Assembly: GCF_004323635.1 (NCBI RefSeq)
Contig: NZ_CP036515.1
Span: 744,001-808,000 of the forward strand
Length of the DNA stretch: 64,000 nucleotides
Reading direction: 5' to 3'
DNA from: Lichenihabitans psoromatis
GTDB lineage: Bacteria; Pseudomonadota; Alphaproteobacteria; Rhizobiales; Beijerinckiaceae
Position 1 is the first letter of the stretch, and each line of letters opens with the position of its first letter. The translations under genes were made by a program, and so were the position numbers. A model generated the notes under the pieces. That model made no database searches. It saw nothing but the letters and a program-made list of their open reading frames with translations, and was not told where the DNA came from. Positions 17,861-27,068 of the stretch are shown piece by piece.

Positions 17861-19303
17861 TCACGCCCGTTGGCGGCGCAAGCCGGACAGACGCGACAAG
17901 ACCGACCGGAGCTTGCCGCGCAACGACGCGACATCCAGCACCCAACATGCGGCCAGATAAGTGACGGCACCGGCCGGGATCAGCAAAGCCAGGACGATGG
18001 GCCGATCCGTGACCACGAGATGATCGAGGCCGACCACCACCACGGCCATCGCGGCGGTTGCGCCGCAGACCCGGGCGATGCGCCCGATCGGGGCCGGCAT
18101 CGGGAACGCGATCGCGGCCAGCACTCCGGCATTGAGAAGGCCAAACACATCCGTCGCCACACGGCCCCAGGCGGCGCCGCCGACGCCGAACACATGAGTC
18201 AGCACCGCCGACGCGATGGCGCCAAACGCGAGCGTCGCAACCGTGTTGATGAGATAGAAGGCGTTGCGATTGGCCAGCAGGAAGCTGATGTGAACATATT
18301 GCTGGACGATGATCTGAAAGATCACCGCGATGGAGGCGGCCGGCATGACGATCCGCGCCACGGCGCGATAATCCGGCCCGAGCACAAGATCGGCCACATG
18401 GCCCGACACAAGGGCGAAACCGATGGCCGACGGAAGCACCACGCCGACCAGCAGTTCCAGGCACTCTTCGAGATGCGCCCGCGCCGCCGCCGCTCCGTCG
18501 TTTGCGAGGAAGCGGACAGCGATCGGCATGAAGGCCGCCGACGCGCTGATGGCCGGAATGATGAGGGCCTGGCGGACGAGATCGACGGAGGCGCCATACT
18601 GGCCCGCTGCGCCCGTGCCGAGCAGGCCCGCGATGATGAAGCGATCCACCGAGGTCGAAAGCGACAGCATCGAAATCGAGATCGTCAGCGGAAAACCCCA
18701 CACGAAGAGGGGGCCGAGGTCTTTGTCGCGGAGCTTCAGGCGCGTGCCGACCCAGACGGAGCGCAGCGTCAGCCCGGCGCTCATCAGATAGGCGGCCGCG
18801 CTCGAGAGCAGCAAGGTGTGACCGCCGCCGCCGCCGAGCACGGCCGCAATGCCGAACCCCGAGACCAGGACGGCGCGCGTGATGGTGGCCACCATGTAGC
18901 GGAGCGCCAGCAGGCGCGCCCGGACAAGGTCTTGCCCGAGTTCAAAAAACCCGCTCGCGACGGTGAACGCCAAAGTGCCGAGAATCGCCAGCTTGTCGAC
19001 GTCGGTGAACAAGGATGCCCCGACATAGATCAGCGGGAACAGGAGCAAGGTCGCCAGGAAGCCGAGCAGGATCGTGCCCCGCATGTCAGGCCCGTCGCCT
19101 TTGGCCTCCTCCCGCATGATCACCTGCTTGATCCAGGTGTAGAGCAGCGCTGCAAGCACGGCCGCATAGCCGCTGCCGAGCACGTAGACCCCGTAATCGG
19201 CCGTCGACAGCAGACGCGTGAAGATCACGACGTTCAACAGGCCGAACGCGGCCGAGGCAACATTGGCCACGAAATAGATCGAGGTCTGGCGAACGAGATT
19301 CAT
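17861..19303 (-). CDS. Wzx-type polysaccharide flippase
   Basis: Multi-pass membrane protein of the MOP/oligosaccharide-flippase family, 480 residues with about 12-14 helices. It would flip undecaprenyl-linked repeat units across the inner membrane. The N-terminus 'NLVRQTSIYFVANVASAAFG' with 'FTRLLSTADYGVYVLG' is the standard family opening. I start at 19303 because the ATG overlaps the upstream stop (ATGA); the frame is open further but only over the neighbour. First of two flippase genes in the window (see 46343). Confidence 0.9.
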   Translation of the reverse strand: MNLVRQTSIYFVANVASAAFGLLNVVIFTRLLSTADYGVYVLGSGYAAVLAALLYTWIKQVIMREEAKGDGPDMRGTILLGFLATLLLFPLIYVGASLFTDVDKLAILGTLAFTVASGFFELGQDLVRARLLALRYMVATITRAVLVSGFGIAAVLGGGGGHTLLLSSAAAYLMSAGLTLRSVWVGTRLKLRDKDLGPLFVWGFPLTISISMLSLSTSVDRFIIAGLLGTGAAGQYGASVDLVRQALIIPAISASAAFMPIAVRFLANDGAAAARAHLEECLELLVGVVLPSAIGFALVSGHVADLVLGPDYRAVARIVMPAASIAVIFQIIVQQYVHISFLLANRNAFYLINTVATLAFGAIASAVLTHVFGVGGAAWGRVATDVFGLLNAGVLAAIAFPMPAPIGRIARVCGATAAMAVVVVGLDHLVVTDRPIVLALLIPAGAVTYLAACWVLDVASLRGKLRSVLSRLSGLRRQRA

Positions 19304-20217
19304 GGCGCGCCGAACCCCGTCACGTCGCGCGGCGACCGGCTTGCGCCCACCCCCACGTCCTCGATCGCGGCGCGAATCACGTCGATGGGCGTCGCGTTGA
19401 AGGATTGGACGCAAAGCGCGACCTGATCCGGGGCGGCGGCGCGGAGCATCTCGACGAGGGCGTCATGATCGGGCGTCGACCGATCCCAATGCGTGACGCA
19501 AAGGCTTTCGCTGGATTGGACGTGCCGTGACGCCGCCGTCGCGTCGGTCGACACGAAGGTTCCGTACAGCATATATTCCGAAAAGCCGTGGGCTTTGCAA
19601 AGCGCGACGGCCCAAGGCTGTCGCGTGGCCCGTTCGATGCCGGCCAACATGGCCTGAACGGTCGCCTGATCCCACACGATCATTTGGCCGATGAAGTCAT
19701 TGGCCGGAAAGGTCGGGGGTGCCAGGCCCAAGAGATGATGCGCCGTCTTGAGCCAAGGCGCATGCCAAGGGGATGCGGCCTGAACCGCAGCGGGCTCGAC
19801 GTAGAGCGGCACCGAGCCCGACCCGTCCACCGATGCCGCATCGAAAGGCCGGAAAAAGGCATTGTCGCTGTCGATCAGGCAGTAGCGCGTCGCCGGAAGC
19901 GTCGCGGCGGCCGCGATCTTGACCAGTTGCTGGGTGTGCCAGCCATAGATCGGCCACGCCTTGAGCGACCACAGATAACGCCGCCCGCGCCATTTCAGAA
20001 AACCCGGCATAGGGTGCAGCCAGGTGGGCAAAAAGCGCGACGCCGGCAGGATCTCGCGCCGGCCTCTCTCGAACCGCGCGAACAGCGGATAGTCGGTGTC
20101 ACTGACGATGACATAATGCTTGTCGAATCCGGTGACATGACGATCGACGGTCTCGAACAGGAGCGCGGCACGCTCGAGATCCCCGTGATAACTTGGCGTG
20201 ATGAGCGAGAGGGTCAA
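19300..20217 (-). CDS. DUF6492 family protein, glycosyltransferase-like
   Basis: 305 residues. The opening 'LSLITPSYHGDLERAALLFE' and the 'YCLIDSDNAFFRPFD' segment (an Asp-x-Asp site around 117-121) match DUF6492 proteins found in polysaccharide loci and thought to be GT-A transferases. 'FLKWRGRRYLWSLKAWPIYG' lies between. It overlaps the flippase gene start (ATGA) and is therefore co-translated. Sugar donor unknown. Confidence 0.72.
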   Translation of the reverse strand: MTLSLITPSYHGDLERAALLFETVDRHVTGFDKHYVIVSDTDYPLFARFERGRREILPASRFLPTWLHPMPGFLKWRGRRYLWSLKAWPIYGWHTQQLVKIAAAATLPATRYCLIDSDNAFFRPFDAASVDGSGSVPLYVEPAAVQAASPWHAPWLKTAHHLLGLAPPTFPANDFIGQMIVWDQATVQAMLAGIERATRQPWAVALCKAHGFSEYMLYGTFVSTDATAASRHVQSSESLCVTHWDRSTPDHDALVEMLRAAAPDQVALCVQSFNATPIDVIRAAIEDVGVGASRSPRDVTGFGAP

Positions 20218-20347
20218 CGTCGGGCGCCATTCTGGGGCGGTGTCGGATCAGACTGTCGAACACCGCGCCGACTAGTTATTTTTACGACAGATCAGGCAGA
20301 ACCGACACAGCCGATCGCGTCTTGTCGGCAAGCATCGGGGGCGCCGG

Positions 20348-21703
20348 TTAATTTGGCGTTTGCCGACCCTCGGCTAAACCGCGCAACGGAAAGGATGCCG
20401 CATAGCGGAGGCCGAAGATTGCGAACAGGAACGTGAGCCAGACCGGGTCGGCCCGCAGGAACAGGAACGTTTCCATCGCCGAGAGCGAGAGGCCGAAGAT
20501 CCAGATTTGCCGCAACATGGCCAGCAGGGCCGGGTCGGTTCCGTTGCGCTCGGCCGCCAGCACGTCGCGGAACGGCATCCAGGCCACCATGAACAGGCCG
20601 AAACCAAGACCCGGCAGCCCCATATTGACGATCAGGTCCAAATATCCGTTGTGAGCATGCGCCGCGGTTCCGGCCCAGCTGGCGTCCTCGCCGCCCGTCC
20701 AGGTTTTGGCGGTGTTCCAAAACGCCTGAAACCCATGGCCTGTCAGGTAGTGTCCCGGCAAACTATCGATCGCGAAAGCCCAGATATCGGTACGGCCCGT
20801 GAAGGTCGTGTCGAGCGGCAACGCCTTGGTTACGCTCCCGATATTGGGCCAGAGCACACTGCCGACGCCAAGCAGGTTGAGCAGCAACGCCGGGCCGAAC
20901 GCCAAGAGGGCACGCGCCACGGGACCGCGCACGATCCCCCAGAGCGAGCTGACCCCAAGCGTGATGATGATCAGCATCAACGAGCTTTTCCCGCCCGAAA
21001 ACAGCAGGAACACCACCGCGAGCAGCATGATGGCGCTGCCGGTCACGGGCATGCGGCACCGGGCGATGAACAAGCCGATGATGACGAACAGCGACATGAC
21101 CGCGCTCGCATCATTCTTGTGCCCGAAGAGGCCGCGCCAGTTACCGGCGAGTTCCGGCTCGCCGAGATCGGTCGCCTGATGGATCGCAAGGCCCGGCACC
21201 AGGATCACCCCGAGATAACTCAGGATCAACACCGTCAGGGCGCAGATCGCCAGCAAGCGAGCCAGCTTGGCTTGGTTGTTGGGCAGTAGAAAGAGGCACG
21301 CCGCCAGGGTCACCACAAGGCCGGTCAGCACTAGGCGGCGAAGCGACGTGCCCGGATCCTCCGAAATGACCGACGTGACGAGCATCCAGCCCGCCATCGC
21401 CAGGATGGGAGCGACCATCAGGCATCGCCAGACGATGCGAAGTCGCGGCAAGACCACCGCCAAGGCGACGCCCGCCAGCGCCAGAAAGGCCGCATAGGTG
21501 AGGCCTTCATTGCCGCTCGATAATTCGACGGACGCGCTGGTCGAGAGACTTTGAAACGGATGCAGCGTGACCCACACGAGCAGGACGGTCGCGACAAAGA
21601 CCGGACCAGACAGCCCGTGACGCCAATCCTGCCGCACCCCGGGGTTGGCGGGCGCGGCGGTTGCGGGCGTCAAGGTTCGGTTGGTCAGCGTCCGGTCGGT
21701 CAT
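20348..21703 (-). CDS. O-antigen ligase/Wzy-type polymerase, first
   Basis: Membrane protein of the Wzy_C/O-antigen-ligase family, 451 residues and about 11-12 helices. The large periplasmic loop includes 'GHGFQAFWNTAKTW' and 'AAHAHNGYLDLIVNMGLPGL' (about 320-385), the conserved H-x-Y region of the family. Would polymerise lipid-linked repeat units. The start overlaps the stop of the GT2 gene (ATGA). A second family member lies at 44967. Confidence 0.88.
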   Translation of the reverse strand: MTDRTLTNRTLTPATAAPANPGVRQDWRHGLSGPVFVATVLLVWVTLHPFQSLSTSASVELSSGNEGLTYAAFLALAGVALAVVLPRLRIVWRCLMVAPILAMAGWMLVTSVISEDPGTSLRRLVLTGLVVTLAACLFLLPNNQAKLARLLAICALTVLILSYLGVILVPGLAIHQATDLGEPELAGNWRGLFGHKNDASAVMSLFVIIGLFIARCRMPVTGSAIMLLAVVFLLFSGGKSSLMLIIITLGVSSLWGIVRGPVARALLAFGPALLLNLLGVGSVLWPNIGSVTKALPLDTTFTGRTDIWAFAIDSLPGHYLTGHGFQAFWNTAKTWTGGEDASWAGTAAHAHNGYLDLIVNMGLPGLGFGLFMVAWMPFRDVLAAERNGTDPALLAMLRQIWIFGLSLSAMETFLFLRADPVWLTFLFAIFGLRYAASFPLRGLAEGRQTPN

Positions 21704-22698
21704 GACAGGGTTCCGGCTTTAGCTTTCGCCTCGGCCGTTGTTTTGGCTCGATATTGCTTCCCTTCCACCCCGAGGCTGGCGAGAATACGACCGAGTGCGA
21801 TTGCCGGCGGGTGGCTCGCTTGTAGCAGGCTGCCCGACGCGATCAGTCGCTTGGCACCGCGATAGAGGCTGAGCGGAACCAGCAGGACGTTCTTGCCGAT
21901 CGCCCGAATCGGGCCTCTCGCATCCGCGCTCTGGTCGAGCCGATAATTGATGGCGCCGATCCGCATACTCCTTTGCAACACCCAGCGCGCGTTGGCGCGC
22001 GTGGGCGGCACAGTCTCGTCGATCCGGGCTTCCTGGTTCCAATAGAAGCGAAAGCCCGCCCGCTTGCAGCGCGTGAAGAAATCGGTGTCACCGCCCCCGA
22101 GAAAGTTGAACGCGACATCGAATTCCGGGTTAGCTAGCCGTAACCGAGCCGCCTGCCTCACGAGAAAATTGCCGCTCCCATAGATCATCGGCACAGACCC
22201 GCTCCGGTCATAGGCGGGCCAGAAGACCGGATGAGCCGCAAGGCCCGGGTGCGGTTGGGTCGAAAATGTCGAAAAAACCGGCCCGCCGACGATATCGGCC
22301 TTCTCCGCCTCGGCGGTCGCGACCATGCGGTCCAGCCATTCGGGCGATGCGATCTCATCGTCGTCGATCATCAGGAGATAGCGCGCGTCAGGGAAGAGCT
22401 GCCCGGCCTGTCGCAACGCCGCATTGATCGCGTGACAATTTCCCTGCTGCGGCTCGAGCAGCGCGGCGCCCCGCAGAGGACCCTCGGCAAAGGTTGCCTC
22501 GGCGACCGCAAGACCGTCTCGACCATCGGCGTCGTTGTCGATCACCAGCACACGAAACGAAATCGCCGTGCGCTGCGCCGCAAGCGAGGCCAGCGTGTCG
22601 CGCAGCATGGCGGGGCGCCGGAACGTCGGCACGCAGACGACCGCGAGCACATCCGGAGCAGGCTGGGCCGATGCGTCGATCATCATGGACTCAGGCAT
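21700..22698 (-). CDS. Glycosyltransferase family 2
   Basis: GT-A inverting transferase, 332 residues from the chosen start. 'VVCVPTFRRPAMLRDTLASL' is the N-terminal nucleotide-binding strand, 'YLLMIDDDEIASPEWLDRM' contains the metal-binding DDD, and 'FNFLGGGDTDFFTRCKRAGF' carries the acceptor-site acid. Start is uncertain: ATGs at 22698, 22686 and 22683 all give the domain intact and none has a strong ribosome site. The frame is open further upstream but looks non-coding. Adds a sugar to the EPS unit. Confidence 0.87.
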   Translation of the reverse strand: MPESMMIDASAQPAPDVLAVVCVPTFRRPAMLRDTLASLAAQRTAISFRVLVIDNDADGRDGLAVAEATFAEGPLRGAALLEPQQGNCHAINAALRQAGQLFPDARYLLMIDDDEIASPEWLDRMVATAEAEKADIVGGPVFSTFSTQPHPGLAAHPVFWPAYDRSGSVPMIYGSGNFLVRQAARLRLANPEFDVAFNFLGGGDTDFFTRCKRAGFRFYWNQEARIDETVPPTRANARWVLQRSMRIGAINYRLDQSADARGPIRAIGKNVLLVPLSLYRGAKRLIASGSLLQASHPPAIALGRILASLGVEGKQYRAKTTAEAKAKAGTLS

Positions 22699-22861
22699 CT
22701 CTTTGGGGTCGTGCTGCACGCCGGTTGGCTCCTGTTCGGCCTCTGGCAAGAGCCTTACCATAGCCGAATGTCGGTGTTGGCGCGCGTCACCGCGGCGTTT
22801 CAGTCGGCTGGCATTTGGCAGGGTTAATCGGCGGTTGCGAGATTGGGGGACCGGCCGGGCG

Positions 22862-23653
22862 TCAGAGCTTGGCGATGCCGGCGCGGTCGAGCGCGTCCGC
22901 GATGGTGCAAACGCCAAAGCCCTGCGCCGCGGCCCGCTGGATCGCGTAGGCGAGGAGAGCCGGTGTGCAGCCGTAAGGGCTCGGTTTGTCCGCAACGTCG
23001 TGAACGGTCAGGATCAACCAGCCGTTGCGACGCGCCGCCCGTGCGATCAGATGGTCGATCGCAGGCCGATCGGTCGCGGTCTGGCCCAGCGAGATCGACA
23101 AGAGAAAGTGCGGATCGATCGCGCCGTCGTTAATGCCGGGATGCGTGGTCCGGCTCGATCGAACACGGCGACCGAGATAGTGCTTCTGCGCCATGCTGCT
23201 GAGGCCGAACGGATAGGCGTAATTTTCGATCCGCGCGGTCGGCACGAGGGTCGCGAGAGCCGCCTGCGACCGATCGAGATCGGCGATGAAGTCTCGCATC
23301 GCCATCGGGGCGACCGGTTTGTGGCTGTGCGAATGCAAGCCGATCTCGTGGCCGCGTGCCGTCAGCGACGCGACCGCCTCGGCGTCGGCGACCTGCCAAT
23401 AGGGCGTACGACGACCGAACAGCGAGGTCGCGATGAAGAAAGTACCTCGGGCTCCGGCCTGCTCGAGAATGCCGCCACCCTGCTGCACGGCCGACTCGGG
23501 CACATCGTCGAACGTGATGCTGAGCAGCGGCGTCTGATTGGTCATCTTCTGCCGGGGCGCGGGCATGTGCCAGGCCAGTCGGTGCATCGCCCGCATGTAA
23601 AGCGTCAGCGGCTCCGACGGGAGAATGTCAGAAGGGCTGTCCAAACCGGTCAC
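22862..23653 (-). CDS. Polysaccharide deacetylase (NodB-like, CE4)
   Basis: 263 residues. Metal-dependent deacetylase fold: motif 1 'SITFDDVPES' (the usual second Asp is in TFDD) and motif 2 'HSHSHKP' with the two metal-binding His. No clear signal peptide, which argues for action on a cytoplasmic or lipid-linked intermediate. I prefer GTG 23653, which has GGAG six bases upstream. A TTG just before it and later ATGs (for example before 'TNQTPLLSITFDD') are alternatives. Likely trims acetyl groups from the EPS. Confidence 0.82.
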   Translation of the reverse strand: MTGLDSPSDILPSEPLTLYMRAMHRLAWHMPAPRQKMTNQTPLLSITFDDVPESAVQQGGGILEQAGARGTFFIATSLFGRRTPYWQVADAEAVASLTARGHEIGLHSHSHKPVAPMAMRDFIADLDRSQAALATLVPTARIENYAYPFGLSSMAQKHYLGRRVRSSRTTHPGINDGAIDPHFLLSISLGQTATDRPAIDHLIARAARRNGWLILTVHDVADKPSPYGCTPALLAYAIQRAAAQGFGVCTIADALDRAGIAKL

Positions 23654-23751
23654 CAAAGGCTCCCAACGACTGCCGCGCAGCGCGACGCGATCAGCACTAA
23701 GCCCATCTGGTTAAAAAGTCGGGCGCGATCGCGTCGGCACGCCAGTTTGGA

Positions 23752-24693
23752 TCAGACGATGAGGCAGGCGGCTCCGACGAGCCCAGCGCGATGCCCGAGC
23801 GCCGCAGCCACAACCGGCACGGTTCTGTAAGCCTCGAGGGCGCGCGACGCGATGGTGCGCGCGATGCCGTCCTGCATCAGATCGAGCGCGGCGCCGAGGC
23901 CACCCCCGACGATTAGGCGTTCGGGCGAGTAGAGATGCAGGAGATTGACGAAGCCGATGCCGAGCAGGCGTGCTTCGTCGGCCAGCAGAGACAATGCGAG
24001 CAAGTCGCCGGCCCGCGCAGCCTCGACGACGTGGCGCGCCGTCATCTCGGAGCATCCGGCAAGCCGTCGCAGAACCGCACCGTCCCCTCCGTTAGCCCGC
24101 AGAGCAGCCCGCTTCCCCAGCGCCGTGCCTGATGCCAGCGCCTCCCACGCGCCGGGCGCGCCACCGAACAAGCTGTCGGTCGACTGTTCGGAGATGGTCA
24201 TATGGCCGATCTCGGCCGCCATGCCGCGATGCCCCCGCAGGAGGCGACCATCCGCGATGACGCCGCCGCCGATGCCCGTGCTGACCGTGACGAACACCAT
24301 GTGGTTGGTGCCCCGGCCTGCGCCGAAGCGCCACTCGCCGAGCGCCGCCGCATTGGCATCATTCTCGATCGCGACCGGCAGGCCGAGCCGCTCGCGCAGC
24401 ATGGCGGCGAGCGGCACGTTCGACCAACCCTGCAGCGTGGGCGGCGCAATCACGATACCGGCCACCGGATCAAGCGGACCGGGAGCCGCGACGCCGACGC
24501 CGACAATGGCGATCAATCCCGTCTCCCATGTCACAGCCGCGACGAGATCGCCGATCTGAGTGAGGATCGCCTCCGGGCCGCCCATGCTATCGGTCCGGGT
24601 CGCGGCGAAAGCCAGGATCGCGCCGGTCTCGTCGACGACCGCGACGCGAAGATCGGTGCCGCCAAGATCGATCGCCAGCGCGCGACGGCTCAT
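23752..24693 (-). CDS. ROK family sugar kinase lacking the zinc-site cysteines
   Basis: Sugar kinase fold, 313 residues. ATP site 'AIDLGGTDLRVAVVD' (5-19), catalytic Asp in 'IENDANAAALGE', and 'VTVSTGIGGGVI'. ROK enzymes usually have a zinc motif CxCGxxGCxE. Here the aligned stretch is 'SEQSTDSLFGGAPGAWEALA', keeping GH and the final E but no Cys, so the zinc site is lost. Start ATG 24693 overlaps the epimerase stop (ATGA). Last gene of the sugar operon. It would phosphorylate the operon's sugar. Confidence 0.88.
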   Translation of the reverse strand: MSRRALAIDLGGTDLRVAVVDETGAILAFAATRTDSMGGPEAILTQIGDLVAAVTWETGLIAIVGVGVAAPGPLDPVAGIVIAPPTLQGWSNVPLAAMLRERLGLPVAIENDANAAALGEWRFGAGRGTNHMVFVTVSTGIGGGVIADGRLLRGHRGMAAEIGHMTISEQSTDSLFGGAPGAWEALASGTALGKRAALRANGGDGAVLRRLAGCSEMTARHVVEAARAGDLLALSLLADEARLLGIGFVNLLHLYSPERLIVGGGLGAALDLMQDGIARTIASRALEAYRTVPVVAAALGHRAGLVGAACLIV

Positions 24694-25421
24694 TCCGTCC
24701 TCACGGGCGCCGGTAGGCCGTGCAACCAAGCCGTCCGCGACGCGAGATCGGGCGCTCCGAAGGCCAGCGAGCCGAGCACGACGGTGTCGGCGCCCGCGGC
24801 TCGCAGCAGCGGCACGGTCGTGTCGCGGATGCCGCCGTCTGCCGCCAGGCGGATCGCCGTGTCGCGCCCCGCTTCGCGGAGCAACGCCCGAGCGGCCTTG
24901 AGGCGCGGACACGCCGTCTCCGACAGCCCCTGCCCCTTTACGCCGATCGCGGTGCCGAGCAGCGTCACGAAAGCGACGCGATCGAGCCAAGGGCGCAACG
25001 CATCGATCGGGGTTTCGACCCGAAGCACCACGCCGGCCGCGCAACCGAGATCGCGGATGAGGTCGAGTGCGTCATCGACGACCGCGCCATTTTCCGCATG
25101 AATCGTGACGAGATCCGCGCCTGCCTCGGCGAATTGCCGGATCTGGCTGAGCACGATGTCGCCCTCGACCATGAGATGCACGTGGAGCGGCTTTGAGGTC
25201 ACGGTCCGGAGGCGGGCCACCTGATCGGGAAAGAACAGGAAGGATGGGGCGAAACGACCGTCGGCCACATCGACATGATAGAGGTCGGCATGTGCCTCGG
25301 TGCGGCGGAGATCCTGCTCCAGGTTGGCGAGATCGGCGGACCACAGCGAATATTCGCCAAGGATCCGCGAGCGCGGCAGGGCCTCGAGCCAACCGGCGGC
25401 GGGGTTTTGAGCAAGCGTCAT
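24690..25421 (-). CDS. Ribulose-phosphate 3-epimerase family protein (allulose-6-P-epimerase-like)
   Basis: TIM-barrel epimerase, 243 residues. 'SLWSADLANLEQDL' (strand 1), 'LYHVDVADGRFAPSFLF' with metal-binding H-x-D, 'HVHLMVEG', 'VTIHAE' and 'RLAADGGI' together give the family's metal ligands and catalytic Asp pair. The strand-1 Ser and later 'GVKGQG' differ from housekeeping Rpe ('VxPGFGGQ'), pointing to a specialised sugar-phosphate substrate. Coupled to the ROK kinase, so it may act on the kinase product. Start ATG 25421 gives the natural N-terminus. Confidence 0.86.
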   Translation of the reverse strand: MTLAQNPAAGWLEALPRSRILGEYSLWSADLANLEQDLRRTEAHADLYHVDVADGRFAPSFLFFPDQVARLRTVTSKPLHVHLMVEGDIVLSQIRQFAEAGADLVTIHAENGAVVDDALDLIRDLGCAAGVVLRVETPIDALRPWLDRVAFVTLLGTAIGVKGQGLSETACPRLKAARALLREAGRDTAIRLAADGGIRDTTVPLLRAAGADTVVLGSLAFGAPDLASRTAWLHGLPAPVRTE

Positions 25422-25434
25422 GATGAGGCTCCGG

Positions 25435-26247
25435 TTAGGCGGCGAACCGCAAAAGAAAATCCGCCACGACGGCGCGGAAGGCGGCCACATGCGCGGCTTT
25501 TTGACCTCCCTTCGGCGGGATCTCTGCCAAACGAGCGTCGGGAATGATCTCGGCCAGGCGGCGCGCGTCGGCGAGCGGATGCGCGTGATCGACGGCATGG
25601 CCAATCACCAGGGTCGGGATCGTCAGGGCGCGCGCTTCGGCTTCGGTCACGCCAGGTCCGTCGGCCGCGATCTGATCCAACAGATCGGCCATCATGAGGG
25701 GGTTGGGTCGCTCGAAAAATTGAAGCAGCGAGGCGAGGTTGTCGGGTGCCTCGCTGGCCAGCATCGCTGCGACAGGTGAGGTCAAAAAGCGCTGCCGGGC
25801 CTCGGTTGGAGGGCCGGACCGCAGCGCCGCCGCCACGTGCCGATACGGCATCATCGTTTCCGGGCCATCGGCGAACAGCCAGGCGGGCCGTGCCAGGATC
25901 AGACCCCGCACCCGCCCCGGATGACGAATAGCGAGGCGAAGCGCGATGGCGGCCCCCATCGAGATGCCGCCGACGATGAGAGGTTGGCCCCCGATCCGCT
26001 CTTCCGCAAAGGCCCAGGCGTCATCGGCGAAAGTCTCGATCGAGAAGGGTCGAGCCGTGCCGGGGGTCGAGCCACCCTGCCCGCGACAGTCGAGGGTCAG
26101 GCGACGGATGCCCACCACATCCGGCACGTTCTCGTCGATTTGGAGGACCGAACCGCCAAGGCCATGCTGGAACAGCAAAGGCATGCCGGCGCCCTGGTCG
26201 AACCCCTGCAGCACGGCATCGTCGCGGCGGATCGTGATGGCGCTCAT
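25435..26247 (-). CDS. Alpha/beta hydrolase
   Basis: 270 residues. Nucleophile elbow GISMG (in 'VGGISMGAAIALRLA', about 95), oxyanion context 'LLFQHGLGGS' and catalytic-His candidate near 'KGGQKAAHVAAF'. The acid is probably in 'VIGHAVDHAHP'. In a sugar operon with a dehydrogenase, a lactonase or esterase role is plausible, but not shown. Coupled to the upstream isomerase gene by ATGA and 13 bases from the epimerase start. Confidence 0.85.
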   Translation of the reverse strand: MSAITIRRDDAVLQGFDQGAGMPLLFQHGLGGSVLQIDENVPDVVGIRRLTLDCRGQGGSTPGTARPFSIETFADDAWAFAEERIGGQPLIVGGISMGAAIALRLAIRHPGRVRGLILARPAWLFADGPETMMPYRHVAAALRSGPPTEARQRFLTSPVAAMLASEAPDNLASLLQFFERPNPLMMADLLDQIAADGPGVTEAEARALTIPTLVIGHAVDHAHPLADARRLAEIIPDARLAEIPPKGGQKAAHVAAFRAVVADFLLRFAA

Positions 26248-27068
26248 CGGAGACCCAACGCGGCGAGATAGGCCGCGACCTGCGGCGCCTCGGCCGCCGT
26301 CAGACCATGCGTCACGACCGGCCCGTCGAAGCCGACGGCCGAGAGCCGCTCGAAGAAATCGGCAAAATCGACCACGCCCGTTCCCGCCGTCGCAAAACGC
26401 CCATCCGGGAAGCGATCCTTGGCATGCGCCATGGCAATGGCATCGCCGGCGATGTCGATCGCGTCGGCCACGATGCGCCGTGCCTCCGCGGGTGTGGCCC
26501 GCTCAAACAAGTTGGCGGGATCGAAGACGATGCGGAGGCGCCGCGACCCCATATCGGCGATCAGCTGCCGCGCCTCGGATGCCGAGGTCACGACATTGGC
26601 CTGTTCGGGCTCGATCCCGAGATCGATCCCGTCCGCCTCGGCGATGGCGAGCGCGTGTTCCATCGCGGCGCAGAGGTCGAACCACGCATCGGGGCGGGCA
26701 TTGTCGGGGTGGTGCCGCCATTGGTCGTCCGGGTCGCGCGTTCCCGTGCAGAGCGTGACGAGGGGAATGCTGAGCGATCGCGCGGCATCGACCAGCACAC
26801 GCAGACAACGCAACCCGGCCTCGCGTATGGCGGGGTTGGGGTGGATCATGTTGTAGGTCGCAGATAGCGCGTCGATGCGGACACCGGTCTCGCGTGCGGC
26901 CGCCCCGATCGCCGCGATGACGGCCGGGTCGATCGCGTCCGGCATCGCCGGCAGACCGACGCAGGCCATGTTGAACTGGGTGCAGGAAAAACCTGCTTGG
27001 CGCACGGCCCGCAGCACGGTTGCGGCATCCTGGCCAGGAAAGGTTTTGGCGAAGATGCCGAGCCTCAT
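26244..27068 (-). CDS. Sugar phosphate isomerase/epimerase (xylose-isomerase-like TIM barrel)
   Basis: 274 residues, AP endonuclease-2-like family. 'RLGIFAKTFPGQDAATVLRA' N-terminus, 'DLGIEPEQANVV' with metal-binding Glu (about 150), 'RIVFDPANLF' with metal Asp, and 'MAHAKDR' with His all fit the divalent-metal site. It could epimerise or isomerise a free or oxidised sugar. Its ATG shares a base with the dehydrogenase stop (TGATG), so expression is coupled. Exact substrate unknown. Confidence 0.86.
   Translation of the reverse strand: MRLGIFAKTFPGQDAATVLRAVRQAGFSCTQFNMACVGLPAMPDAIDPAVIAAIGAAARETGVRIDALSATYNMIHPNPAIREAGLRCLRVLVDAARSLSIPLVTLCTGTRDPDDQWRHHPDNARPDAWFDLCAAMEHALAIAEADGIDLGIEPEQANVVTSASEARQLIADMGSRRLRIVFDPANLFERATPAEARRIVADAIDIAGDAIAMAHAKDRFPDGRFATAGTGVVDFADFFERLSAVGFDGPVVTHGLTAAEAPQVAAYLAALGLR

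Noticed and set aside
17687..19426. 579-codon open frame opposite the first flippase gene
   Set aside because: Composition is Arg/His/Gln/Asp/Glu-heavy with no recognisable domain, typical of antisense frames in GC-rich coding DNA; the opposite strand encodes a clear Wzx protein.
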